From Diadema setosum (taxonomy: Eukaryota > Echinodermata > Echinoidea > Diadematoida > Diadematidae), in contig NC_092702.1 in NCBI RefSeq assembly GCF_964275005.1, forward strand, positions 35,658,316-35,722,315: a stretch of DNA of 64,000 bases. The letters are read 5' to 3'. The translations under genes and the position numbers were made by a program. Positions 50,232 through 61,376 of the stretch are shown here, in pieces; position 1 is the first letter of the stretch; each line of letters opens with the position of its first letter. Under the pieces are notes generated by a model. The model was not told where the DNA came from, made no database searches, and was given only the letters and a program-made list of their open reading frames with translations.

Positions 50232-51559
50232 AATGTGCCAGTGCCCTGCAAGTTAACTGAGACAGTAAAGGAGAAATCAAATCAAACCAAATATTTTGCA
50301 TGAACACAGAATATTCAAGTATCCTCCGACAAACTTGAGTAGGCTAAATATTGCAAACTGCTCTGTTGTTTAAAAGTGAAAACTGAATACATTGTATTCA
50401 AAGAAAGAGCTAGACAAGGGGTCTTATGGTCATTAATCACTGAGCTGCTAAATGTCCGCTTTCTTTTGCAGAAGTAGACAAACTGATGAAAAAGAAAGAT
50501 TTATTTCAGGTCTAAGAACTAAACCTGCATATTTCTGTAAACATTATTATCCTTTCAGTCCTCCTCCTACTGTATCATTGTACATTCTTTTGGTCGCAAA
50601 ATAAAGCTTACATACGAACAAAACCTAAATTATGTGATTTACTGAAAAAAAAAAGGCTGTGACATACACTGTACAACAAGGCTTGACACTGGTGGTGGCA
50701 GACGGCCACTAAAAATTGATGTTGGGCCACCATATTTCCAAAAAAAAAAATAATTATATTTTCATGGCTTGATCAGGCAGCTACAATTCAAAATTAAAAT
50801 AGATTGTTAAATGTAAAATTCCTCCTATTTCTGACAACCAATTTCAAAGATTCAAAGATTTTAGTGGCCTCAACGGACCCACCTGACAAAGAAGCCCTGC
50901 ATACAGTATAAACCACAAAAGCAATACTCAAGTGCAGTATGCAGTACACAGCCATTGGAATCCGAAACTCACTTGCTTTGTAACTTTGACAGCCAACGTT
51001 ACTATCATCTTTAATCATTCGAAGTCTTGTTTGTGTTCTTGCCATGGCTAGCATACAAATGTATGAACCTAACAATCCCAAAATCTATAATATGGAGGAA
51101 GGACAAAGAGTTTCTCTTTGTGGAAATGTAATATTGGTAGCAACAGTTCAAACTATAATGTACAAAGCAAACTCCAAGCTTCAAACGAGTGATGTCATAG
51201 TTGCAAGAAAAAGACTATTGTGAAATGTCTGTACGATGCCACAAAAGATGACATTTGCAGAAATGTTCCAACTTATTGAGATAATTTATTGCCATTTGAA
51301 CATCAAGACAGTAATACACTAACATCATGACATACAGTTACACACACATTACACATTGTACATACAGGCACTACACAAACTTGATTTGATTTGAAACAAG
51401 ATTTGATGACAGCTAGCATTTGCATCACATTTTTCTTTTACTATTTTGCATAATGTGCACTGTTCACTGAATGAGATCCATCCTTGCTGTAGTGCAAGTG
51501 TAACTGTGATTCCTATGACTCTCAGTAGACCTCTATGTCTATTCAGTCAGGATATATCT
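50232..51559. other. Unique sequence with one hAT-like MITE
   Basis: No gene is seen; the element at 50677-50899 is listed separately. Confidence 0.35.
50677..50899. mobile_element. hAT-like MITE
   Basis: The left end CAAGGCTTGACACTGGTGG with GGCCACTAAAAATT matches, inverted, the right end CAGGGCTTC with GGCCACTAAAATCT. 223 bases; target duplication not preserved. Confidence 0.5.
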
Positions 51560-54500
51560 GGGTCATTCCATCGGGTTGGGGCAAAAATTGTGACATCAGA
51601 GTCCAAAAATAGAAGTGTGATAAATGAATTGTTTTGTTTATACCAAGTTTTGTGGGACAATTCTTCAACTAAATCCACTCAAGGCTTCATAATACTGTCC
51701 TTCATATTTGAGTAAACTGAGAAACAAGATTTGACAAAATACCACCATTACATGGACATCATTTATCATCCTTGCTAAGACTATACTTGCTTACCTTCAA
51801 AATAAAAGGAGTTGATCTCAATCTTTCCTAAAAAACTTTTTACTAACAAAATTGTTAATCACTTTATTCCACATTTTTCAACATGGTGCAAGTATTTTGA
51901 TAGATAGAGCATCAATAAATGGAACATGAGACCCCTTGTGTATAGCAGTACCATGTTCTGTGTTGTTCTTTTTTCTCACCAAGCAAAGAAATTCAATTTA
52001 TGATGGAATGTAGAACTAGGTATTGAAGAGAAATCATGCCTAATCAGAATGCAATAATTTTCATTGGAAATACATGACCACTTTTTCTGGCCTGACCTTC
52101 CATTTTTTATGCTACCACCATTACATGGACATCATGTCTCTGTAACAGAGGTATAATTGGGAGCATTATAACTAAATGTCCATCAAGGGTCATTACATAG
52201 CAAATTTCACTTTTTGCCACAGGACCAATTAATACTACTACTGTTGTACTAGCAGAAAAACACCTTGAATGTCAAATTCTTTGGATGGAAATAAAAGGAC
52301 TAAATATTAACGTTGAAACGAGAATGTAAGAAATTATTTACAAGTGATTTTCAAAATCATACTAATCCTGTTCAAGTTTCCACTTCAGTTTGTCTTTTGA
52401 ATCATGTCTTTTTCTGTGTAAATACAAAAAGACTGTTAAATCTTATAATTTCTAAATCTTTGATTACTTTAAAATGTCCATATCTCTTTCAAGACATTAC
52501 CTTAAAATGTGCATGCATCTGTTACATGGACATAATGTCCCCGAAATGGTGGTACAATGGCACAGAACTAACAGTCTGATAATGGTATAAAACTTGTGAT
52601 ACTTGAAATGATATCAAATGTACACATGTGTATGGCAAGTTGCATCCTGGTGAAAAAAAAAAAAATGGATGAATGCATGGCAAAATGTTTATTTTTTGGC
52701 ACAACGTGTGCATCCCCCTTTTTTTTTTTCTATAAAACTGCAAACATTTAGATTTTATGACTTTGTCCGAGCAGTAGATGTGTACAACTATTACTTTATT
52801 CTCATTCACATAACTTTTCTTGACCTGGTAAATGAAGGAGAGTAAGAACACATAATGTTTGAGTACTCAATGATTGGTGTTTGACAAAAATAACTTATTC
52901 AACTTATCATTTTGATTTGTAATTACTGTTACATGGATATCATGTCCCTGTAATAGTCATATCGAATGGTATTACATTACTGAATTTTGATAGTTGTCCA
53001 GTATCAACCACCTGATGCAAACTCAATATAAACTCAAGCAAAGGTATACATCACATCCAGGCAAGCTTCTAAAATGTGTAGCAATGAACAGGTAAGAGTT
53101 TGTCTTCCATACACAATTATAACTCTGAGACCTTTGATGCATTACTGAAGAGATGTACGAAAAAATGTACTAGTTTATTTCTCCTAAACTACAAGTATGT
53201 CAAGACATGGCATTACAACAACAGCACATGGTCGATACGTTCCAAAAATACTGTAGCTTGTTGAATTTGATTACTTTAATTTTCCTCACTTACATGGACA
53301 CACAATAGAATTGAATATTAACTGCAGTATAATGATGTCATCCCTGAACTTATTAGTGGATAAAACATTAAATGTGAACATGCAAAAAATACTTGGTAAG
53401 CACAAATAGTCGTTAAAATGAATACATATATTTAAAATCTATATATATTGCATTAAAAATTAACATTGAAAATAATAACACATGCTTTTGCTTTTTCATA
53501 TTATAACAAATACCCACTCCAAACAATTAGAAGATAAATTTCAAGGATAGTGAACTGAAAAAAAAATAATAATAATAATACGCGCTGACAGGTTGATCAA
53601 CATTCTTCACGAAGAAGTTGTGAATCCATCAACTTTCAGCACTCATCATTTTTCATAGTTTGTTTTTTTTTATCACTAAAATTGTATTTCATATCAGTTA
53701 ATTTGTTTGGAGAGGGTGTAGTTTGGGGAAGGTTACCAAAATTATAGACCGATAAATCTAGTTCTTGTTCGGTGGCTTCATGCAAAATGTACTGTCGGCA
53801 ATAAAGTCAGATCCACTCCTGACCGCAAAGTTAATGAGAGGCTACCAAGCAAGAGGAACATCGATTGGTCTACCAGAATTATAGCTTAAAATGAATTGGA
53901 CTGTGGTCATGCATCATTATGCACAAAGTAATACTTTTATCCTGACACAAATCCCACGACCAGAACTGATGTTTCACAGGACATACACAGAGAGACTACC
54001 TAATCTAGTGCCAGTAGACTACCTGATCGTAGTCGGTTTCTGAGGATTCAGTCCATACTAACTTAACATATTTTGGTGGAAAAAATATGCCTAATTGCAA
54101 ATGAAACATGTTGGCTAACAATCAAAACCTGTCTGTACAGAATTCTAGTAATAAAGATATTACTTTCTTTGAGGCCTTTATAGCTACTCTGGAATAAAAC
54201 GGGCAATGTCTCACTTACAGTTTTCACTTACACGAAAAGAGGTATGTGGGACTGTTATAAGAGATTCTGGACTGTTGGGGATAATTTTTTTAACTTAAAA
54301 ACACTTTCTCCATTATAATATGTTGACACATTTTCATGATAGGTTAAATTGATGTCATGAAACAAGTACCAATATATATCGCCCCATTTATGTCACTTTA
54401 AAAAGGAGAACTTCTTGGAAATCCAATCCACCATTACAGGGACATTGCTGGAAGATCAGCCACTGCAGGGCTTCAGAAGGCACAATATCAGATTGATTTA

Positions 54501-55222
54501 TGTGCACATGGTTTTCAGCTTACCTCCCATCCTCCTAATACAGCAAGGTCTCTTCTCCAGTCTCTCTTTTTTTGTGCATGCCATGAAATGTGATCCACCG
54601 TTACAAAATCAGCCAGGACATCGCTCAAAACACCGGTGACCCTCCATTAGTTTACATAACATAGACCTATGTTTTCAAAGCTGATCTTTTGATGAAAAGT
54701 TGCCTACCACCTGCCCTTTATTTCTGACACTTAGCCATGGAAAGGATAATTTATGAATGCAAGTAATCTACCACAATACCACCGTTACCAAAAAAGTTCA
54801 ACTGGGACATCGCATGTAACGGTGGTATGCCTGTGGTTGAGGAATGATTTATGACCTGAAGTCACTTTTCATTTGCTATCCTATTATTGTTTTGCTGATA
54901 AACAAATGTTGCTTTATCAATTGTGACCATCTGATTCTGACTTTGTTTATCTGTCAATCAGATATCTTCAACTGAAAACAACCTTTTTAGATGTCACACT
55001 TGGTACCCAAAAAAAGAGCATGGACATCATCACTAAAAGACACACCGGCACCAACTCTTGTGATTCAACGTTTTTATTTCTTCGTCAAGTAATCACCAAC
55101 ACAATTACCTTCCCACAAAACCACATTGCAACATCAAATACCTAATGAAATTTTCAGGATAAAGCGAGCAATTCCTTAGGAACACAAAAAAGTGCTGTTG
55201 CCCCAACCCCGTGGAATGACCC
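51560..55222. mobile_element. 3.66-kb inverted-repeat DNA element with internal palindrome repeats
   Basis: Ends GGGTCATTCCATCGGGTTGG and its imperfect complement (GGGTCATTCCACGGGGTTGG at the right, read inverted) extend to GGGGCAA. ATCT flanks both sides (51556-51559 and 55223-55226), which suggests a 4-bp target duplication. At least eight internal sites carry ACCACCATTACA, TTACATGGACATCATGTC or GTAACGGTGGTA motifs. The longest frame inside (88 codons at 52313-52579) is unrecognised, so the element is non-autonomous or ancient. I cannot assign a superfamily. Confidence 0.65.
52113..52953. repeat. Repeated palindromic motif TTACATGGACAT-CATGTCCCTGTAA
   Basis: Three near-palindromic copies at 52113-52147, 52521-52553 and 52929-52953. 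A half-copy lies at 51741-51762, weaker ones near 53290, 54427 and 54594, and an inverted pair at 54776-54829. Spacings between the first full copies are about 408 bases each. Confidence 0.65.
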
Positions 55223-56543
55223 ATCTGTTTTAATATAGACTCCGTCTTACGGTAAGTATGGTAGGGGTCCAACCCACCGACCTGGTCCATACCGACCGAC
55301 CGCGCATTATAATGGCATTGCGCGTACAGAAAGAAAATGTACGCATGGGACTACGCGCAACGGTGTTCGATTCTTCACTGGGCTACGCTACTGAGTAAAA
55401 TGTGGCGAAAACAACTAAGTATTCCCTCTAAATTACCGAAATTTTGCAAAATCGAATAAGGTTTATCGTGTAACTACATATAACTAGGCCTACCTTTGCT
55501 GACTCGTTGTTAGATGTAGAGTATCCTTCCATAATAAATTTGACGATTTTGACCGCAAAATTGTCACCGCCGCTTGTACGATCGTGCACATACGTTACAC
55601 ATACACATGACATAAACATTTTGTCGCCCGCTACGACCGTACGAGTTGATGCAGAAACGAGAAATGAATGTGAAAAAACAAACCGACTCATCTAATTTAT
55701 TTCAATTACGATGAAAAGTTTCCTAATGAAAATCAAGTCAAATTCATCAAACAGTCCTTCAAAAGTAATATCGAAGGATTCAAAATATATTCAAATATTA
55801 TTGGGGAAAAAATTACGACTAGAAAAAAACAGCAGCTTGTCGAAAAAACGCGTTTAAGTACGCTTTATACGTATTGTCAATTGAGGGCGGGGTGGTCGGT
55901 CAATATGAGCCCGGCAACTGAGTGCGGAAAAAATGACACCCCACGCGTTCGAAGCCACCATCTAGAGCGCGTACCTCAGATCGCATCTTCAGTGCGCGCT
56001 TGTGAATCCGGAGTATTTTCTCCACACGTGAGTAGAATTTCAGGCAAATTGTGAGATTTTTCACGTTTCTATTGATAGAAAATCGTTAGGTGTCCGATAT
56101 TATGAACACCCAACCATACTCCTTTTGACTTGTGTGTGTGTGTGTGTCAATGTGCACATACTGTGTACAACTTACATTTACAAGACAATGTCCTGAAGAT
56201 TGGTCTATCAAATGCACATCTAGAGAATGTAAAATAAAAGTACATTGTAACAAAAAAATAATAATAATAATAATTGAAAGTTTGCTGAGCCAAATCAGAC
56301 AATGCAATTATTTGGTATGATTAACGTTACATGTATCGGTGTAAAATTCTCAATCTTTCAATTCTTCCATTTTGTTGGGCCTACATAGTGCATTTTCTTA
56401 TTGAAGTAATGCACAAATACTATCTAAACTTTACACGAGCTTTTGTCCAACAACTGTGGAGGAACATTAAAGAGAAAATAAATCTTTAAAAAAAAACACC
56501 AGACATACGCGTTCTCTAACGTTAGATCTAGACTAACTGCGAC
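55223..56543. other. CpG-rich unique sequence
   Basis: CpG becomes frequent here (GACCGACCGCGC near 55298; ACGCGTTCGAAGCC near 55942). Two good donors occur, ACG-GTAAGTAT on the plus strand near 55251 and the minus-strand one at 55493. Promoter or intergenic DNA is likely, but no gene can be completed. Confidence 0.35.
55494..55532 (-). CDS. Candidate 13-codon first exon, minus strand
   Basis: An ATG opens MEGYSTSNNESAK and is followed by an AAAG-GTAGGC donor. The block upstream (to about 55690) is CpG-rich. It could be the first coding exon of an unknown gene. If spliced to the CCDC142 exon it would instead act as a short upstream frame out of register with the main start. No family is recognised. 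Confidence 0.15.
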
Positions 56544-56573
56544 CAGCCCCATACGCATAGCGTAATGGGGCTG
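56544..56573. repeat. Short perfect-arm hairpin
   Basis: CAGCCCCAT and ATGGGGCTG pair around a 12-base loop, touching the inverted repeat at 56573. Confidence 0.7.
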
Positions 56574-56848
56574 CAGACTGTAGCATTCAGGATCATGACA
56601 GGGTAGTATTGCTGGCCGTCAATTCAGTGTAGCTCTCCCAGGTTCCTCTCGACCGAGTCACATTAAGTCATCAATTCGAACAGAAAGGGACTATTGACAG
56701 AACCAAACGTTGCACGAACCCTGTTGTCAATACTTCAACTTCACTGGTAAGTCTTCAAATTGAAGAAATATTTCGATTTTAAGTTGATATTTGTCCGCAA
56801 TACTATCCTGTCATGATCCTGAATGCTACAGCGTACAGTCCGCAGTCT
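56573..56848. mobile_element. Inverted-repeat element, about 276 bp
   Basis: The left arm GCAGACTGTAGCATTCAGGA continues through TCATGACAGGGTAGTATTG. The right arm (56798-56848) carries its complement with about ten extra bases. The interior contains a plus-strand donor-like CACTG-GTAAGTC. Probably a MITE; no clear duplication. Confidence 0.6.
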
Positions 56849-57104
56849 GTGAAAACTGAAAGAGTCATTGAGAAGTCGAAAGACTGACTTGACATTTTTG
56901 ACATTGATTGACAATGACAGCAAAAAGGAGAGAGAGAGAGAGAGCTAAGCCCTGTTAGTGTTAATCCTGTTACCTATCTTTATACACGTAGGCCCTACAT
57001 ATAGTTTTCAGAATAACTAGTTTACTTGGCTTATTTCGGATTGCAGAATTTAATGTTCTAACATCAGTAATTTGGTTACTTGAAAAAGGCCACAGCAGTG
57101 TATG

Positions 57105-57153
57105 CAAGCGATTAATACAGCCAAACCATCGGTCGCTTCTTCGGTCGCAGGTC
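57105..57153 (+). CDS. Candidate short plus-strand first exon
   Basis: An ATG with an upstream in-frame stop opens MQAINTAKPSVASSVA, ended by a GCAG-GTCAGT donor. It sits in CpG-rich DNA. The peptide has ordinary coding composition but is too short to assign, and it could be chance. Confidence 0.12.
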
Positions 57154-57376
57154 AGTGTTTTTTTTTAGAGCCGTATACCGCGGACACATGCGGGTTAATT
57201 AGCACCGCACCGCAGACACTGAGACAGATCAACAGCGTCTTCGTTCACTAGCGAATGTGTTCAAATCACGCATGTAAATCTCCCTTTTGGAAAAAGCATT
57301 CAACTGATATCTTACATAAAATGCTCTCATAGTTGTACCACACGTTGTCACATCGACTATAAGTACATTTACTTAC

Positions 57377-57680
57377 CTGTTTATTCGTGGTGCTGCAGTC
57401 CTACTTCAATATCAGCCATCTGTTTCTACGGTATGCTGTCACTCGCCATAGTTGCTATACACAAATTATTCTTTATTTACACTATCCGAAAAAATGCACG
57501 TCGGCTAGCGGCTACGAGCAGCCAGTGTACCACATCACACACACGTTGTGTACTGTACTGAAGAATCCATAATCCGCCGCTCGCTACCGCTCCGGATGCG
57601 GCACGATCATGTTAGGGCGACGGTAGCAGTTGTGTACAAGCACAGTACATTAGAGCGTGGATACTCTCTTTGCTTCGGAT
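57377..57680 (-). other. Candidate 5' UTR exon, minus strand (possible CCDC142 first exon)
   Basis: A near-consensus minus-strand donor (AACAG then GTAAGTA) at 57376 ends a CpG-containing block that reaches back to about 57.68 kb. CCDC142 needs an untranslated first exon somewhere to the right of 28959, and this is the strongest donor I found in CpG-rich DNA. The joining is inferred; the implied intron is about 28.4 kb. The block carries short upstream ATGs. The right boundary is arbitrary because no transcription start is visible. Confidence 0.22.
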
Positions 57681-57701
57681 ACTGAGTACTAAGTAGTAGA
57701 A

Positions 57702-57887
57702 ATGAACAGCTTTCGTAGATGGCGCCATGCATTCAAAACAGGTTTTGCAAAAAGGAGTCCGTTACAAAGAATGCACAACAGGTGGAAGATAGCTCTTCCA
57801 CCTTTTGGAGAGTGGATCGTATCACCGCACGCTCATTTTTGCCGCTCTGAATCCAATACTAGAGAATGGAATTTCGACCAAAAATAA
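57702..57887 (+). CDS. Hypothetical 61-residue frame, possible first exon
   Basis: The frame starts MNSFRRWRHAFKTGFAKR and is strongly basic at its N-terminus, like a mitochondrial leader. A GT follows AACAG after codon 27, so it may be spliced. It lies head-to-head with the candidate minus-strand first exon at 57.4-57.7 kb. A perfect hairpin (GGTGGAAGA and its complement) spans 57780-57802. No homologue is recognised. Confidence 0.15.
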   Translation: MNSFRRWRHAFKTGFAKRSPLQRMHNRWKIALPPFGEWIVSPHAHFCRSESNTREWNFDQK

Positions 57888-58113
57888 TGGTAGTTATTCA
57901 CAAAGTCCTGAAAATTACGAATTTTGGAAAGTCAAGTAAATTATTTACTCCGATTTTCAGAAGATAAGACTAAAAGTTAACCCATCTAGAAAAAGTAATT
58001 TTTAGCGCGGTGTATCTAGGGCCTAAAATCGCATCGTAACTCCGGACACAATCTTCGTAATGGAATACTATAGTAATTGATGTCTTTCACATCTTGATTA
58101 TTCACTCATGCAC

Positions 58114-58273
58114 TAGGTCCCATATTCTAAAAATATGTTAGGATAGCAACTCTTGCTGGAATGGCAACTTCCCATAGCAACAGCCAATCGAAGCTGGATT
58201 CTTGTCATTACCATGACAATTGCCATTCCAGCAAGAGTTGCTATCAAATAAACTTTTTATGAAATGGGGCCTA
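58114..58273. mobile_element. 160-bp palindromic MITE
   Basis: Ends TAGGTCCCATATTCTAAAA and complement of TAGGCCCCATTTCATAAAA. The inner arms GATAGCAACTCTTGCTGGAA and complement are perfect over more than 20 bases. Confidence 0.78.
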
Positions 58274-59641
58274 GCATAAAATATACCCACGATTCACCTA
58301 GGCTATTCACGATAGGCCTTACACATTTATTTTGTACCGATAGCGGACGAAATAAAAATCAAGCAAATGAGGCTCAAATTTCTTATTGTACGGTAAACGG
58401 TCGAACGTGAAAATTTCGGGCAATATACGCGATAGAATCGAAGTCCCGCGCTTACTCGTATTTGAATGTCATTATTTCGTAGAGATGTGCACGTCCAGAG
58501 TTACCATGTTATCTGTACTTAGACCTATAGTCACTCAATCTGCATACTCATTCTGAATGTACCTGCTCTTATGAAACCCTCTTTTTAGTCCTTTACTACA
58601 TTGGATGCTCTTGGTCTGCTTGAAGTATCCCAGCGTGAATCCATTGAACAACAGTTACTATGCGTACAAAATGACGGTGCTCATATCACGAGGATAAGCC
58701 TACAGCAACAACACCAATAAGGGCGAGAGAATGAGAGATCACAAAAACTACAATTCCAATTACAATGATACCGAGCTTCATGTTTGCTTAAACTGTTAAA
58801 AAGGTGTTTTCAAAGAAAACTTGAATCCATTAAATTCCTTAGGGTATATAGAGGCGTTAAAAGCAAAATAAAATGTTTGTTTTCAATAAAATTTGATCCT
58901 TCTGTTCGGAATAACAATCAAGTCCGATTTGCTTTTTGAACGAAGGTTCTTCTCTAGTATAGATTTGAAGTAGCTCTCTCAAATAATTCTTATAGATGTG
59001 GAGCAAACGAAGACTTCATTCAAATGCTGGTAGCAATATACGTTATGATACAAAACTTTTGACTGTAAGCCTGTAAGCTTCTTAGAACTTGTGAAATTTG
59101 TTCATGTTTCTTGATTTTATACTCAAGCAGCAGAGTTTTGGATTGCTTGTAATTTCTGTATCTGTTTTCAAACCGGCAATCAACAAAGCAAACCGTTATG
59201 ATTAAAAAAAAGTCACATGACTAGAGCATCGTTCTGCTGTGTGTTCCTATAGTGTCATTGAATTCTTTTTCCCTATTTCGTATATACGATGAATGAAGTA
59301 GAGTGACCTTTTTCGACACAAAATATTCTAGTGAGCAATTCATCATTCAAGATAACACCCAAATTACTGCAAATGTGTGCTCCATTATTTTGTATAGTAC
59401 ATGTACTTACAGTATCGAAATCTCGGAGACTGTAAGGATTCTACTGCCCAAAACCGCGATGAGATATGAATGGAGAAATTCAGGCTGGTTTGGCACTGTT
59501 CAACTTTAGCCCATTTGATATTGACCATTGCTTTATCGCTCTAATACAGGATTCATTCTGTGGGATCACATTCTTATCTTCAGAATTCTTAAAACTACAA
59601 AGTAGACCTACAACTGGGTATCATTGGCATAAAACATTTTT
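58274..59641. other. No gene established
   Basis: Unique sequence with no recognisable exon, RNA or repeat. Confidence 0.4.
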
Positions 59642-61368
59642 GGGTGCACGTCACGAGACCGACACCCAGGAGTCATACAGCCCACGAGTTATACAGCTCA
59701 CAAGTCATACAGCCCACGAGTCATACTGCTCACAAGTCATACAGCCCACCAGTTATACAGCCCACGAGTTCGACACTGAGTAAATAAAGCCCACGAGTTC
59801 GACATCAAGTAAAATAAGCCCAGGAGTTATACAGCTCACGAGACCGACACTACGCACAAAAGGCTCATGAGACCGACAGTAAGCAAACAAAGCCCACGAG
59901 ACCGACACTACACTTAAAAGGTCCACGAGACCGACGCTACGCATACAAGGCTCACGAGACCGACATTACGCAAAAGAGGTTCACCAGACCGACACTAAGC
60001 AAAGAAGGTCCACGAGACCGACAGGATGAACGGCGCCACCTATATTCCAATAAATTGTATAGGGTGTCCTGATAATAGCATAGGAAGATATGAGAGATGG
60101 AAAAGAAGAGTTGCCATCTCCGGCAGGGTGTTACCTCATCAGTTGCCCCCCCCCCCCCCTGAAATGATCAGGATCTTTGATTGTGTTTGCATGGATGTGT
60201 GTTTGTGAAAAAAAAATGAACAAAGTACAGTAAAAGTGTGTAACAGATCTTTCCACAATAAACCTGCCAGGTTGTTGATTTAGTATTAATAAAAAATAAA
60301 AAATAACGTAATCGTCTATTAAGGTAGCGTTAGGGATTCAGAAAAAAACCAGATGCATCCATGAAAACAGCTATTGTATTTCACGATAAAATGTACTGTT
60401 CGGAGGAGAATAACACAAGCCACAAAATTGAGGTGAATCTCTGCGATATAAAACGTTTTAATCAATAGAATTACATTATAGTTACAGAGAAAATTATGAA
60501 TAGATCTTACTGCAAAACGTCAAAGCAGGAGGGTAGAATATCTAGAATAGAATAAGCAACTAGTGAATCGGGAAAGAGAAGAGGTAAAATTTATATCTTG
60601 TCCATCTTCTTGCTAAAAACTGGGAAAGCCTATTAAAAATAGCACGATGGCATTATCAAAGATCTGAAACTAATCCATGCATCGTTATTGTCCTCTTTTA
60701 AATTCACTTGTGTTTTTTGTCTCTTTTTGGGGGGGGGGGAGGAAAGAAGAATACTAATTCTTTTTGGGGGGGGGGCGGGAGCATGAAGAACACAATTCAA
60801 TTTTTCTACTTGATAACAATGTCGCTCCCCGACACCCTTGCCCCTTCCCCAGAAGTATGTAGAAATACATATTTGATGACGTTCATAATTATGTAGATGG
60901 TCACCATCTTTCAATTGATAGCGTTACGAAATTACACCCGCCATTATTTTATTTTCCGTTCATGGAACACCCTGTACAGGTGATTGACATGTAGATGGCG
61001 CTGTTTATCCTGTCGGTCTCGTGGGCCTTCTTTGCCTACTGTCGGTCTCGTGGGCTTTCTTTGCTTAGTGTCGGTCTCGTGAGCCTTTTTAGCTTAGTGT
61101 CGGTCTCGTGGGCCTTTTTTGCCTACTGTCGGTCTCGTGGGCTTTCTTTGCTTAGTGTCGGTCTCATGAGCCTTTATTGCTTAGTGTCGGTCTCGTGGGC
61201 TATGTTTGCTTAGTGTCGGTCTCATGAGCCTTTTGTGCGTAGTGTCGAACTCATGGGCTGTATGACTCCTGAGCCGTATAACTCGTGGGCTGTTACTCAT
61301 GGACCTAATATTGATGTCGGTCTCGTGGACCGTATGACTCGTGGGTGTCGGTCTCGTGGGATGCCCCG
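59642..61368. mobile_element. Foldback-type element, 1.73 kb
   Basis: Long inverted arms (about 59642-60073 and 60963-61368) are made of diverged tandem units of about 30-35 bases, each with CACGAGACCGACA or its complement TGTCGGTCTCGTG. The outer units also use CACGAGTTATACAGC variants. The outer ends are GGGTGCACG at left and GGGGCATCC (inverted) at right. ACATTTTT flanks both sides (59634-59641 and 61369-61376), an apparent 8-bp duplication. The interior of about 890 bases has no transposase, only G/C runs and short frames. The layout is that of foldback elements such as the TU family described from sea urchin. Confidence 0.82.
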
Positions 61369-61376
61369 ACATTTTT

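Larger units (their letters stand above)
56849..58113. other. CpG-rich region with candidate first exons
   Basis: Holds a (GA)n run near 56931 and the candidate exons listed at 57105, 57377 and 57702. The dense CpGs near 57.57-57.61 kb fit a promoter, possibly bidirectional. Confidence 0.3.

Noticed and set aside
59466-61213. Repeat-encoded peptides in the foldback element arms
   Set aside because: The frames follow the tandem DNA unit (for example repeated WAFFAYCRSRG) and exist only because the unit is near a multiple of three.
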